A DNA stretch of 51,166 nucleotides from Palleronia sediminis (GTDB lineage Bacteria > Pseudomonadota > Alphaproteobacteria > Rhodobacterales > Rhodobacteraceae), in contig NZ_SNAA01000021.1 in NCBI RefSeq assembly GCF_004358695.1, forward strand, positions 1-51,166, in the 5' to 3' direction. This document shows, piece by piece, positions 7,583-16,122 of the stretch; positions within the stretch are counted from its first letter, which is position 1; each line of letters opens with the position of its first letter. The position numbers and the translations under genes are program-made. Below the pieces are notes generated by a model. The model ran no database searches. It worked only from the letters and a program-made list of their open reading frames with translations, and had not been told where the DNA came from.

Positions 7583-8542
7583 GTGACTGGAACGGAGGCG
7601 ACGAAAGGCCAGGTGGCCGATGCCGTCAAGGGCAACTGGGTCGACGAACGGGCGCCCGCGCGGCTGCGTCCCTATTTGCGCCTGTCCCGCGCCGACCGGC
7701 CCATCGGGACATGGCTGCTGCTTTTGCCGTGCTGGTGGGGGCTCGCGCTGGCCGCGGCCGAGATCGGTGCGCTGGGGTGGCGGGGTCTCTGGATCGCCAT
7801 CGGCTGTGCCATCGGGGCCGCCTTGATGCGGGGCGCGGGCTGCACCTGGAACGACATCACCGACCGCCATATCGACGGCGGCGTGACCCGCACCCGGTCG
7901 CGCCCGATCCCGTCGGGGCAGGTCACCGTGGCCCAGGCGGCCGCCTGGATGGTGGCGCAATGCCTTCTCGCGCTGGCCATCCTGCTGACCTTTCCGCTGC
8001 CCGCGATCCTGCTGGGGGTCGCGGCGCTGGTGCCGGTGGCGATCTACCCCTTTGCCAAGCGGTTCACATGGTGGCCGCAGGTCTTTCTCGGGCTCGCCTT
8101 CAACTGGGGGGCGCTGCTGGCCTACACGGCGCAAAAGGGCGCGTTCGACTGGCCGGCGCTGGCGCTGTATCTTGGCGGGATCGCATGGACGCTGTTCTAC
8201 GACACGATCTATGCCTACCAGGACATCGAGGACGACGCGCTCATCGGCGTGAAATCGACCGCGCGCCTGTTCGGCGACCGCCCCCGCCCGTGGCTCAGGG
8301 CCTTCATGGTGCTGGCCTGCCTGTTCATGGCGCTGGCGGTGGTTCTCGCGCTGGGCACGGCGGATCACTTTCTCGCGCTGGCCATCGCGCTGGGCGCCCC
8401 CTGGGCGCTGGGCTGGCACATGGCGTGGCAGCTGGGAAAGCTCGATACCGGCGATTCCGCCGTATGTTTGCGGCTGTTTCGCGCCAATCGGGACGCGGGA
8501 TTGCTGGCTACGCTGTTTCTTGCCGCCGCCGTGATGGCCTGA
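7583..8542 (+). CDS. ubiA: 4-hydroxybenzoate polyprenyltransferase UbiA
   Basis: A 319-aa membrane prenyltransferase that attaches the polyprenyl tail to 4-hydroxybenzoate in ubiquinone biosynthesis. About eight to nine hydrophobic segments are present, with the two Asp-rich, Mg-diphosphate-binding motifs of the family: NDITDRHID at about 90-98 and YQDIEDD at about 212-218. The start is GTG at 7583. A second in-frame GTG at 7613, preceded by AAAGG, is a possible alternative. The next recognisable gene is an OmpA-family protein 59 bp downstream. Confidence 0.93.
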   Translation: MTGTEATKGQVADAVKGNWVDERAPARLRPYLRLSRADRPIGTWLLLLPCWWGLALAAAEIGALGWRGLWIAIGCAIGAALMRGAGCTWNDITDRHIDGGVTRTRSRPIPSGQVTVAQAAAWMVAQCLLALAILLTFPLPAILLGVAALVPVAIYPFAKRFTWWPQVFLGLAFNWGALLAYTAQKGAFDWPALALYLGGIAWTLFYDTIYAYQDIEDDALIGVKSTARLFGDRPRPWLRAFMVLACLFMALAVVLALGTADHFLALAIALGAPWALGWHMAWQLGKLDTGDSAVCLRLFRANRDAGLLATLFLAAAVMA

Positions 8543-8601
8543 TTGCAAGGCCGGGGCGCGGGCGATAGTCCTGCCGCGTTCCGTCCCGGACCGAGTGCAT
8601 C

Positions 8602-10494
8602 ATGAAACACAAGCGTTCCTGGCTCCCCGTTGCGATCACCTTTACCGTTGCCGCCAGCGCCGCGGCCGGTGCGGCGACCGTCGCCGTCACCCAGATCGAG
8701 ACCCGCTCGGTCGCGGCTGTCCGCGAGGCGCTGTCGCAGGCCGAGATCGTCTGGGCCGCGGTCGAGGCCAACGGGCTGCAGCTTGCCATGACGGGCACCG
8801 CCCCCGACGAGGCCGCGCGGTTCCGCGCATTGTCGGCTGCCGGGTCGGTCGTCGACGGCACCCGGGTCATCGACGGTATGGACGTGCGGCAGCGCACCCC
8901 GATCACCGCGCCCCATTTCTCGGTCGAGGTGCTGCGCACTGGCGACAGCGTCACGCTGATCGGGCTGGTGCCGGCCTCCACCGACCGCGAGGAACTCGTC
9001 GCCACCATCGCCGAGCGTACCGATTCCGAGGTGGCCGACCTGCTCGAGGCCGCCGATTTCGAGGCGCCCGAGACCTGGGGCGCGGCGCTCGACTATGGGA
9101 TCGACGCGCTCGAGGATCTCGAAAAGGCCAAGATCTCGATCTCGGCCGAGACCGTGTCGATCACCACCCTATCGACGGATGCCGGAACGATCGACCGGGT
9201 CCGGCGCGACCTCGCGCGGCGCGTCCCCGAGGGCGTGGCGCTGTCGCTCGATATCTCGGCGCCGCGCCCCGTGATCTCGCCCTTTGTCCTGCGGCTGGTG
9301 CGCAATGCCGAGACGACGCGGTTCGACGCCTGCGCGGCCGGCACCGAGGACGGGGCCGAGCGGATCCTCGAGGCCGCGCGCGAGATCGGGCTGACCGGGC
9401 CGGACCGCTGCAAGGTCGGCCTTGGCGTGCCGACGCCCGACTGGCCGCGTGTCGCGGCCGCCGGGATCGCGGCACTGGGCAAGCTCGACGGCGGGACGCT
9501 GACGCTCTCCGACCTGGAAATGCGGCTCGAGGGATCGGCCGAAACGCCGCCCGAGACCTTTTCACAGGCCGCCGCGACGCTGCGCCGGGCGCTGCCCGCC
9601 GAGGTGTCCCTGACCGCCGTGCAAGCCGATACCGAGGCGCTGGCCGATGGCCCGGTCGAGTTCGTCACCACCCGCAGCCCCGAAGGGGTCGTGCAGCTTC
9701 GCGGCCCGGCGGGCACGCAGCTTGGCGCGACCGCCATCGAGAGTTTCGCCCGCGCCCGGTTCGGCCTCAGCGAGATGGATGCCAGCATCGAGATCATCGC
9801 CGACGCCCCCGAAGGCTGGGCGCCGCGGGTGCTGGCCTCGCTCGACGCGCTGTCGGTCCTCGACAGCGGCGCGGCCGTGGTGCGGGCCGAGTCGATCCGC
9901 ATCAGCGGCGTGAGCGGCCAGATGGACGCCTCGGCCGAGATCACCCGGCTGATCTCGGAACGGCTCGGCGACAAGGCGGGCTTCGAGATCGACGTGAGCT
10001 ATGACGAACGCCTCGATCCGCGCCGCGGCATGCCGACGCCGCAGGAATGCGTGGCCCAGATCAACCGCGTGCTTGCCGCGCGCCAGATCACCTTCGACCC
10101 CGGATCGGCGATCATCGACGCGGCCTCGCGCGACAGCATGGATGCCATCGCCGAGATCATCCGCACCTGCCCCGACGTCCCGATGGAGGTTGCGGGCTTT
10201 ACCGACAGCCAGGGCCGCGAAGAGATGAACCGCGAGCTCAGCCAGAGCCGGGCCGACGCGGTGATCGAGGCGCTTTTGAACCGCCGCGTCCTGACCGATG
10301 CGCTGGTCGCCTCGGGCTATGGCGAGGAAAACCCCATCGCCGACAACGACACCCCCGAGGGGCGCGAGGCGAACCGGCGTATCGAGTTTACTTTGCTGAC
10401 CGACGAGGCCAAGACCGAGGCCGCGGACGACGATACGCCCGAGGGCGATGCGGCCGAGACCGAAACCGACGCGGACCAAGCGGACGACGAATGA
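8602..10494 (+). CDS. OmpA family protein with N-terminal anchor and BON-like repeats
   Basis: A 630-aa envelope protein. Residues about 7-29 form a hydrophobic signal anchor. The next 450 residues hold several repeated alpha/beta units, in which a Trp-containing segment is followed by L-x-G-x-A/V and an amphipathic helix; these resemble BON-like domains. The C-terminal OmpA/MotB peptidoglycan-binding domain spans about 480-600. It shows ITFDPGSAII, the FTDSQG motif with its key Asp, and NRRIEFTL with its key Arg. The last 30 residues are strongly acidic (repeated D, E and T). The protein probably bridges the inner membrane and peptidoglycan. Its stop overlaps the next gene as ATGA. Confidence 0.85.
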   Translation: MKHKRSWLPVAITFTVAASAAAGAATVAVTQIETRSVAAVREALSQAEIVWAAVEANGLQLAMTGTAPDEAARFRALSAAGSVVDGTRVIDGMDVRQRTPITAPHFSVEVLRTGDSVTLIGLVPASTDREELVATIAERTDSEVADLLEAADFEAPETWGAALDYGIDALEDLEKAKISISAETVSITTLSTDAGTIDRVRRDLARRVPEGVALSLDISAPRPVISPFVLRLVRNAETTRFDACAAGTEDGAERILEAAREIGLTGPDRCKVGLGVPTPDWPRVAAAGIAALGKLDGGTLTLSDLEMRLEGSAETPPETFSQAAATLRRALPAEVSLTAVQADTEALADGPVEFVTTRSPEGVVQLRGPAGTQLGATAIESFARARFGLSEMDASIEIIADAPEGWAPRVLASLDALSVLDSGAAVVRAESIRISGVSGQMDASAEITRLISERLGDKAGFEIDVSYDERLDPRRGMPTPQECVAQINRVLAARQITFDPGSAIIDAASRDSMDAIAEIIRTCPDVPMEVAGFTDSQGREEMNRELSQSRADAVIEALLNRRVLTDALVASGYGEENPIADNDTPEGREANRRIEFTLLTDEAKTEAADDDTPEGDAAETETDADQADDE

Positions 10495-10820
10495 ACAGAA
10501 CAGAATTCGTCATCGTGACGGCGATCATCCTTTTCATCGCCTTCAGCCTCGGCTGGTTCGCGAACTGGTTGGTGCACCGCCTGACCCGCGTCAGCCAGTC
10601 CGACCTCGGCGAGCTCGACAACATGGCGCAATCCATGCACGACGCCGAAGAGGCCCGCGACCAGGCGCTCGCCTATCTGCAAGAGCGCGAGGCCGAGATG
10701 ATGAGCCAGCTTCACCAGACCGAAGCCGAATATCGCGCCACCATGGACGCCCTGCGCGACGTGCGGGCCGAGAACGACGAGCTGCGCGAATACATCGAGC
10801 GGATGAACGCGCAGGACTGA
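10491..10820 (+). CDS. small membrane-anchored coiled-coil protein
   Basis: A 109-aa protein whose N-terminal helix (residues about 7-27, VIVTAIILFIAFSLGWFANWL) spans the membrane. The rest is highly charged and helical, with Glu/Gln/Arg heptad-like spacing (about 45-105), and reads as a coiled coil. No named family was recognised with certainty. The start ATG overlaps the TGA of the upstream OmpA-family gene, so the two are coupled and probably act together at the envelope. It converges on moaE with 1 bp between the stop codons. Confidence 0.85.
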   Translation: MNRTEFVIVTAIILFIAFSLGWFANWLVHRLTRVSQSDLGELDNMAQSMHDAEEARDQALAYLQEREAEMMSQLHQTEAEYRATMDALRDVRAENDELREYIERMNAQD

Positions 10821-10821
10821 C

Positions 10822-11262
10822 CTACCAGCGGCGCAGCGCGTCCTCGTCGGCCTCGCGCGCCTCGACCCATGACGCGCCCTCGGCGGTGGTCTCTTTCTTC
10901 CAGAAGGGCGCGCGGGATTTCAGGTAATCCATCAGGAACTCTGCCGCGGCGAAAGCATCGGCCCGGTGCGGCGCGGCGGTGGCGACCATCATGATCTGTT
11001 CGCCGGGCGCGAGCGCGCCGAAACGGTGGATCACCAGCACATCGCCCAGGGACCAGCGCCGCTGCGCCTCTTCGGCGATCCCGGTCAGCGCCTTTTCGGT
11101 CATGCCGGGATAATGTTCGATCTCCATGGCGCGCAGCCCGTCATCCGTATCGCGCACCAGCCCCGAGAACGTGACGATGGCGCCCATATCGGTGCGCCCC
11201 GCGGCGAAACGCCCGATCTCGGCGCCCATGTCGAACGGCGCCTCCTGAACGCGGATCTCCAC
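10822..11262 (-). CDS. moaE: molybdopterin synthase catalytic subunit MoaE
   Basis: A 146-aa large subunit of molybdopterin synthase. With thiocarboxylated MoaD it inserts the two dithiolene sulfurs into precursor Z (cPMP). Family features are visible: the N-terminal GAIVTFSGLVRD block, HYPGM near 64-68, VIHRFGAL, and the catalytic-lysine region ending FWKKETTAEGASWVEA at about 121-136. It lies 3 bp after moaD and is the last gene of uvrC-pgsA-moaD-moaE. Confidence 0.95.
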   Translation of the reverse strand: MEIRVQEAPFDMGAEIGRFAAGRTDMGAIVTFSGLVRDTDDGLRAMEIEHYPGMTEKALTGIAEEAQRRWSLGDVLVIHRFGALAPGEQIMMVATAAPHRADAFAAAEFLMDYLKSRAPFWKKETTAEGASWVEAREADEDALRRW

Positions 11263-11265
11263 GGC

Positions 11266-11517
11266 TCAGCCCCCGGTCATGGGCGGAAAGAACGCCACCT
11301 CGCGCGCGCCCGACAGCGGTGCGTCGAAATCGGTCAAGACCTGGTCGACGGCCACGCGCAATCCGGTCGTGTCGCCAAAGACGAAGGCATAGCGTTCCTC
11401 GCGCGCGACCAGTTGCGCGACCAGGTCGGCGACGGTGGCGGCCTCGGTCTCGACAGTTTCGCGGGGCAGGCCGAGCCGCTCGCGCAGCCAGGCGAAATAC
11501 AGGATATCGAGGGTCAT
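11266..11517 (-). CDS. moaD: molybdopterin synthase sulfur carrier subunit MoaD
   Basis: An 83-aa ubiquitin-fold sulfur carrier. The C-terminal Gly-Gly (PPMTGG), which is adenylated by MoeB and converted to the thiocarboxylate, is intact. N-terminal residues DILYFAWLRERLG are typical of MoaD. The ATG overlaps the pgsA stop by 4 nt (ATGA), and moaE follows after 3 bp. Pairing with moaE and the nearby Moco-dependent MsrP is consistent. Confidence 0.95.
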   Translation of the reverse strand: MTLDILYFAWLRERLGLPRETVETEAATVADLVAQLVAREERYAFVFGDTTGLRVAVDQVLTDFDAPLSGAREVAFFPPMTGG

Positions 11518-12179
11518 TTTGCCTCCTTCAGAAAGGGAAGCGCCTTACGGAAATAGTCCCACCCAGTCAGTAGCGTCAGGGCGGCGGCCAGCCATAACAG
11601 CGCAAGCCCGGCAAGCCCGGCGATGTCGCGCCCCTGCGCGAGCCAGCCCAGCCCCACCTCGTCGCTCAGGGTGCCGGCAAGGACACCCTCGACCGTGGCG
11701 GGGTCCATGCCGGCGGTCCGCTCGAGCAGATGGTAGACAAAGATATCGCGCGAGAACAGGACGGCGATGGCCACCATCTGAACCGTGGTCTTCCACTTGG
11801 CGATCCGGGTGACGGCAAGGCGCCGCGCGTCATTGCCCAGGAACTCGCGCAAGCCGCTGACGAAAACCTCGCGGAAAACGATGACCGTCGCGGGCAGCAC
11901 CAGCCACGGCGACATCGACGAATAGCCGACGATGACCAGCAGCGCGATCACCACCATCGCCTTGTCGGCGATCGGGTCGAGCATCGCGCCGAACCGGCTT
12001 TCCTGCTTCCACGACCGGGCGAGGTAGCCGTCGAACCAGTCGGTGATTGCCGCCCCGAGAAACAGGATCAGCGCGAACCAATCGGCACCGGGGCGGTAGA
12101 AATACAGGAAGGCGATGGCCACGCCGGGGGCCGCGAGAAGGCGGCCGACGGTCAGGATGTTGGGCAGGGTCCATTGCAT
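11514..12179 (-). CDS. pgsA: CDP-diacylglycerol--glycerol-3-phosphate 3-phosphatidyltransferase PgsA
   Basis: A 221-aa integral membrane enzyme making phosphatidylglycerol phosphate, the precursor of phosphatidylglycerol and cardiolipin. The CDP-alcohol phosphatidyltransferase signature is seen at about 40-66: DWFDGYLAR, then G and the two downstream aspartates in FGAMLDPIADK. Several membrane helices follow. It lies 43 bp after uvrC and overlaps moaD. A cardiolipin synthase, the downstream enzyme, is encoded at the far end of the window. Confidence 0.95.
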   Translation of the reverse strand: MQWTLPNILTVGRLLAAPGVAIAFLYFYRPGADWFALILFLGAAITDWFDGYLARSWKQESRFGAMLDPIADKAMVVIALLVIVGYSSMSPWLVLPATVIVFREVFVSGLREFLGNDARRLAVTRIAKWKTTVQMVAIAVLFSRDIFVYHLLERTAGMDPATVEGVLAGTLSDEVGLGWLAQGRDIAGLAGLALLWLAAALTLLTGWDYFRKALPFLKEAK

Positions 12180-12222
12180 GACCCGTATCTAGCCCGCCCC
12201 GCCCCCCGTTGAAAGCGCCGCG

Positions 12223-14082
12223 CTAGCCGCGTTCGTGGAAATGGCCGTAAATCTTCTCGGCCAGCCCGGCGCTGATCCCGTCCACGGCCTTGAGATCGTC
12301 GAGCCCGGCCCGGCCCACGGCCTTGGCCGAGCCGAAATGCGCCAGCAGCGCCCGCTTGCGCGTGGCGCCGATACCCGCGATCTCGTCGAGCGGGGTGGCG
12401 CCGACGGCCTTGGCGCGTTTCTGGCGGTGGGCGCCGATGGCGAACCGGTGCGCCTCGTCGCGCAGGCGCTGCACGAAATAGAGCACCGGGTCATTGTGGC
12501 GCAGCGCGAACGGCCGCTGGCCGGGGCGGTGGAACTCTTCCTTGCCGGCGTCGCGATCGACGCCCTTGGCCACTCCGACGATGGCGATATCGTCGACCCC
12601 GATCTCGCCCATGATGCCGGCCACCGCCGACACCTGCCCCGCGCCGCCGTCGATCAGCAGAAGGTCGGGCCATGTGCCGCCCTCGCGGTCGGGATCTTCC
12701 TTGAGCAGGCGCTGGAACCGCCGGGTCAACATCTCGCGCATCATGCCGAAATCGTCGCCGGGGGTCAGCGTCTCGTCCTTGATGTTGAACTTGCGGTACT
12801 GGCTTTTCAGGAACCCCTCGGGGCCCGCGACGATCATGGCGCCGACGGCATTCGTGCCCATGATGTGGCTGTTGTCATAGACCTCGACCCGCGCAGGCGG
12901 CGCGTCGAGATCGAAGGCCTCGGCCAGCCCGTCCAGCAGCTTTGCCTGGGTCGCGCTTTCCGACATCTTCCGTGCGAGGCTTTCGCGCGCATTGCGCAGC
13001 GCCTCGGCGACGAGGTCCTTTTTCTCGCCGCGCTGGGGCACGAGGATCTGGACCTTGCGGCCCAGCTTTTGCCCCAGCGCCTCGGCCATCAGGTCGAGAT
13101 CCTCGATCTCGTCGGACAAGAGCACTTGCCGCGGCGGCTCCTTGTTGTCGTAGAACTGCCCCAGGAAACCGCGCAGCACCTCGGACGCGTCGGCACCCGA
13201 CCCCGTCCTTGGATAGTAGTCGCGGTTGCCCCAGTTCTGGTTGGCCCGGATAAAGAACACCTGCACGCAGGCCTGCCCGCCCTCCATGTGCAGCGCGATC
13301 ACGTCCGCTTCGGCGACGCCCTGGGGGTTGATCCCCTGCCCCGCCTGCACATGGGTCAGGGCGCGGATGCGGTCGCGCAGCGCCGCGGCGCGCTCGAACT
13401 CCATCGCCTCGCTCGCCCGCTCCATCTCGGCGGCAAGCTCGGCCTGCACCCGGGTCGATTTCCCCTGAAGGAACAGCTCGGCATCGGCGACCGAGCGCGC
13501 GTAATCCTCCTGGCTGATCCGGCCGACGCAGGGGCCGCTGCACCGCTTGATCTGGTGCAGCAGGCAGGGCCGCGTGCGGCTTTCGAACATCGAGTCGGTA
13601 CAGTTCCGCAGCAGGAACACCCGCTGCAACTGCGTCAGCGTCCGGTTCACCGCCCCGGCGCTGGCAAAGGGGCCGTAGTAATCGCCCTTTTCCGTCTTGG
13701 CGCCGCGGTGCTTCTTGATCTGCGGAAAGGCGTGGTTCCCGGTCACGAGGATGTTCGGAAAGCTCTTGTCGTCGCGCAACAGCACGTTGAACTTGGGCTT
13801 GAGCTGCTTGATGAGGTTCTGCTCTAGCAGCAGCGCCTCGGTCTCGGTGCGCGTCGTGAGGAACATCATCGACGCCGTTTCCGAAATCATCCGCGCGATG
13901 CGCGGGCTGTGACCGCTCGGCTTGGCGTAGTTCGATACGCGTTTTTTCAGGTTCCGCGCCTTGCCGACATAGAGAACCGCCTGCCGGTCATCGAGCATCC
14001 GGTAGACCCCCGGCGAATTGTCGAGGGTCTTGAGATAGGACTGGATGCAGGCATGGCCCCTGGGGGCGGGTTCTTGGCTCAT
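12223..14082 (-). CDS. uvrC: excinuclease ABC subunit UvrC
   Basis: A 619-aa nuclease that makes both incisions in nucleotide excision repair with UvrB. The N-terminal GIY-YIG domain is present ([10 protein letters not shown] and [13 protein letters not shown] at about 22-47). A Cys cluster around [15 protein letters not shown] (about 168-182) and a UVR UvrB-binding motif near 205-235 follow. The RNase H-like 5' nuclease domain includes [15 protein letters not shown] and LLIDGGAGQ, and helix-hairpin-helix DNA-binding motifs are at the C-terminus ([18 protein letters not shown]). The Met at 14082 was preferred over an upstream in-frame Met whose extension has no family resemblance. First gene of the pgsA-moaDE operon. 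Confidence 0.95.
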   Translation of the reverse strand: MSQEPAPRGHACIQSYLKTLDNSPGVYRMLDDRQAVLYVGKARNLKKRVSNYAKPSGHSPRIARMISETASMMFLTTRTETEALLLEQNLIKQLKPKFNVLLRDDKSFPNILVTGNHAFPQIKKHRGAKTEKGDYYGPFASAGAVNRTLTQLQRVFLLRNCTDSMFESRTRPCLLHQIKRCSGPCVGRISQEDYARSVADAELFLQGKSTRVQAELAAEMERASEAMEFERAAALRDRIRALTHVQAGQGINPQGVAEADVIALHMEGGQACVQVFFIRANQNWGNRDYYPRTGSGADASEVLRGFLGQFYDNKEPPRQVLLSDEIEDLDLMAEALGQKLGRKVQILVPQRGEKKDLVAEALRNARESLARKMSESATQAKLLDGLAEAFDLDAPPARVEVYDNSHIMGTNAVGAMIVAGPEGFLKSQYRKFNIKDETLTPGDDFGMMREMLTRRFQRLLKEDPDREGGTWPDLLLIDGGAGQVSAVAGIMGEIGVDDIAIVGVAKGVDRDAGKEEFHRPGQRPFALRHNDPVLYFVQRLRDEAHRFAIGAHRQKRAKAVGATPLDEIAGIGATRKRALLAHFGSAKAVGRAGLDDLKAVDGISAGLAEKIYGHFHERG

Positions 14083-14170
14083 CGGGCGGTCGCTCGTTCG
14101 GCGCGGTATGATTCTCGGCGGGCTGCTAGATATGGCCGGCGTGCACAAGAGTTAAGAGGCCCACATCGGC

Positions 14171-14179
14171 TGTGGATAA
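14171..14179 (-). promoter_or_regulatory. consensus DnaA box
   Basis: TGTGGATAA on the plus strand is the exact complement of the classical 9-mer TTATCCACA. Only one perfect copy was noticed in this gap. It could be a DnaA-regulated promoter site for uvrC, a titration site, or chance. Dense arrays expected of an origin are not seen. Confidence 0.4.
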
Positions 14180-14327
14180 CTCGGTGCATATCGCGGCGGC
14201 CAAGGGCTGTTGCCCCTTGTCCCAAAGGGTTTGGCACGGAATGCCCGTTTTTTGGGCAGGACGCCAAGGTATTGAATTAACTCGGCAAAAAGAAACCCAC
14301 CCATAAGGCCATGATTTCGCGGCATCT

Positions 14328-14346
14328 TTCATGACACTATCATGAA
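14328..14346. promoter_or_regulatory. perfect 7-5-7 palindrome (possible operator)
   Basis: TTCATGA-CACTA-TCATGAA is a perfect inverted repeat in the AT-richer gap upstream of uvrC. The half-site length and 5-bp spacer suit a dimeric regulator. It could also form a weak RNA hairpin after the SDR operon. No known regulator is assigned. Confidence 0.4.
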
Positions 14347-14348
14347 GG

Positions 14349-14364
14349 TCCCCATGCGCGGGGA
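14349..14364 (-). terminator. short hairpin after the SDR gene
   Basis: TCCCC (14349-14353) and GGGGA (14360-14364) flank a 6-nt loop, 9 bp downstream of the SDR stop on the minus strand. The stem is short and lacks a T-run. A role as a weak terminator of the sppA-SDR operon is inferred. Confidence 0.35.
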
Positions 14365-14373
14365 TAAAGCGCG

Positions 14374-15156
14374 CTATTCGACCCCGAGAACGTCCGGCGT
14401 CTGCCACGCTAGATGTTGCCCGCCATCGACGCACAATAGTTGCCCGGTGACGCCCGGCGCATCCAGAAAGTAACCCAGCGCCGCGCATATCTCGTCGGGA
14501 TTGGCCCCGCGCCCCAGCACGGTCGCGGCGCGTTGGGCGGCGAAATGCCCCTCGCTCTGCCGCCCGCCTTTCAGCGTCGGACCGGGCCCGATCGCGTTGA
14601 CCCGGATCGCGGGCGCCAGCGCCTGCGCCGCCGTGCGGGTAAAGGCCCAAAGCCCCATCTTGGCGAGGGTATAGGTCATGAATTCGGGCGTCAGCTTGTG
14701 CACGCGCTGGTCGATCATGTTCAGCACCATGCCCCGCGCCAGCGGCTCGCCATTCTCGTCCTGCCCCGCCTCGGGGGCCTGCGCCGCGAATTGCTGCGTC
14801 AGAAAGACCGGCGCGCGCAGGTTCGATCCGATGTGGCGGTCCCAGCTTTCGGCCGTGGCGCTGGCCAGCGTGTCATGCTCGAAGATCGAGGCGTTATTGA
14901 TCAGCAGGCTCAGCGGCCCGCCGACCGCTTCGGCCGCGCGCGCCACCAGCGATTGCGTCGCCTCCTGCGACAGCAGGTCGGCCTGCACCGCGGACGCGCG
15001 CCGCCCCATGCCCTGCAACGCCTCGACGACCTCGCGCGCCTCTGTGTCCGACGCGTTGTAATGGATCGCGACATCCCAGCCCCGTTCGCCGAGATAAAGC
15101 GCCATGGCACGCCCCAGCCGCGTGCCGCCACCCGTCACCAAGGCTCGGTTCTGCAT
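14374..15156 (-). CDS. SDR family oxidoreductase, FolM/pteridine-reductase-like
   Basis: A 260-aa short-chain dehydrogenase/reductase. The nucleotide-binding motif reads TGGGTRLGRAMA at about 8-19. The Arg in the TGxxxRxG form, instead of the usual TGxxxGxG, is typical of NADPH-dependent pteridine reductases (PTR1) and FolM dihydromonapterin reductases. NNAS is at about 88-91, and the catalytic YTLAK motif is near 164-168. Substrate is therefore likely a dihydropterin, inferred from family only. The ATG overlaps the stop of the upstream exchanger as TGATG. Confidence 0.85.
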   Translation of the reverse strand: MQNRALVTGGGTRLGRAMALYLGERGWDVAIHYNASDTEAREVVEALQGMGRRASAVQADLLSQEATQSLVARAAEAVGGPLSLLINNASIFEHDTLASATAESWDRHIGSNLRAPVFLTQQFAAQAPEAGQDENGEPLARGMVLNMIDQRVHKLTPEFMTYTLAKMGLWAFTRTAAQALAPAIRVNAIGPGPTLKGGRQSEGHFAAQRAATVLGRGANPDEICAALGYFLDAPGVTGQLLCVDGGQHLAWQTPDVLGVE

Positions 15157-16121
15157 CAGACGATCATCCAGACATAAGTGATATAAAGAAGACAGAACAC
15201 CGCGCCGAACAGGCGCCCCAGCTTCCAGTCGCGGAACACGAAGGGCGTCAGTGCCACCGAGGCGGCCAGCATGACCCATAGATCGACGCGCAGGAACTCG
15301 CGCTCGACCGGGACGGGGCCGACCAGCAGCGCGATCCCGAAGATCGCGAGCAGGTTGAAGGTGTTGGAGCCGATGACATTGCCGATGGCGACATCGGCCT
15401 GACGCCGGAACGCGGCGGCCACGGTCGTCGCGAGCTCGGGCAGCGACGTGCCGATGGCCACCAGCGTCAGGCCGATCACCTCGTCCGACACGCCGAAGGT
15501 CTCGGCGATGGTGCGCGCGCCCGTTATCAGCATCTGTGCCCCGATGGGCAGGCTGACGATACCGGCGATCAGGAAGAACGCGATCTTGCCGCCGCCGATA
15601 TTCGGATCGGCGCCCTCGACCTCGTCATCCGAGACGGGCAGCGCGGCCTTGGCGGCCCGCGCCGAACGGCGATGCGCAAGCGAGGTTCGGATCTGCCCGC
15701 CGAGGATCAGCCCGAACACCGCAAGCAGGATCAGCCCGTGCCACCACTTCATCGGTCCGACAAAGGCCAGCGCGATGAACACGACGCTCGCTACCAGCAT
15801 CAGGACGAAACTGCGCCGGGTCTCGGGGTCGTCCATGCCGATGGTCGCGATCAGCGCCGGCACGCCCAGCACCAGCAGGACGTTCGCCGTGTTCGAGCCG
15901 ACGACATTGCCCAGCGCGATACCCGGCGCCCCGTCGAGGATGGCCCCGATCGAGATCACCAGTTCCGGCGCCGAGGTGCCGAAGGCCACGACCGTCAGGC
16001 TGACGATCATCGCGGGCACGCCCAGCCTCAGCGACAGGTTCACCGCGCCCCGCACCAGCAGGTCGCCCGCGACGATGAGGATCACCAGCCCCACGACGGT
16101 CAGCAGAAACGCGAGTAACAT
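15156..16121 (-). CDS. calcium/sodium antiporter (CaCA family)
   Basis: A 321-aa inner-membrane cation exchanger of the YrbG type. The two inverted alpha-repeats are clear: GTSAPEL with GNVVGSNTANVLLVLG in the first half, and GTSLPEL with GNVIGSNTFNLLAIFG in the second. These supply the acidic ion-binding residues. An acidic cytosolic loop (DDEVEGADP, about 167-175) separates the halves. About ten hydrophobic segments are present. The Met at 16121 opens the first helix (MLLAFLLTVVGLVILIVAGD). Tightly packed between the 54-aa gene and the SDR gene. Confidence 0.93.
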   Translation of the reverse strand: MLLAFLLTVVGLVILIVAGDLLVRGAVNLSLRLGVPAMIVSLTVVAFGTSAPELVISIGAILDGAPGIALGNVVGSNTANVLLVLGVPALIATIGMDDPETRRSFVLMLVASVVFIALAFVGPMKWWHGLILLAVFGLILGGQIRTSLAHRRSARAAKAALPVSDDEVEGADPNIGGGKIAFFLIAGIVSLPIGAQMLITGARTIAETFGVSDEVIGLTLVAIGTSLPELATTVAAAFRRQADVAIGNVIGSNTFNLLAIFGIALLVGPVPVEREFLRVDLWVMLAASVALTPFVFRDWKLGRLFGAVFCLLYITYVWMIV

Positions 16122-16122
16122 C

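Larger units (their letters stand above)
14083..14373. other. Structured intergenic region upstream of uvrC
   Basis: A 291-bp gap between the 3' end of the SDR gene and the uvrC start. It is clearly lower in GC than its surroundings. It holds a consensus DnaA box (14171-14179), a hairpin with one bulge (14201-14219), a small stem TGCCC/GGGCA enclosing GTTTTTT (14242-14258), a perfect 7-5-7 palindrome (14328-14346) and a hairpin after the SDR stop (14349-14364). Frames through it have mixed codon use, so no gene is called. It must contain the uvrC operon promoter. Confidence 0.6.

Noticed and set aside
14083-14373. Replication origin
   Set aside because: Only one consensus DnaA box was found and no dnaA, parAB, hemE or gidA neighbours are present.
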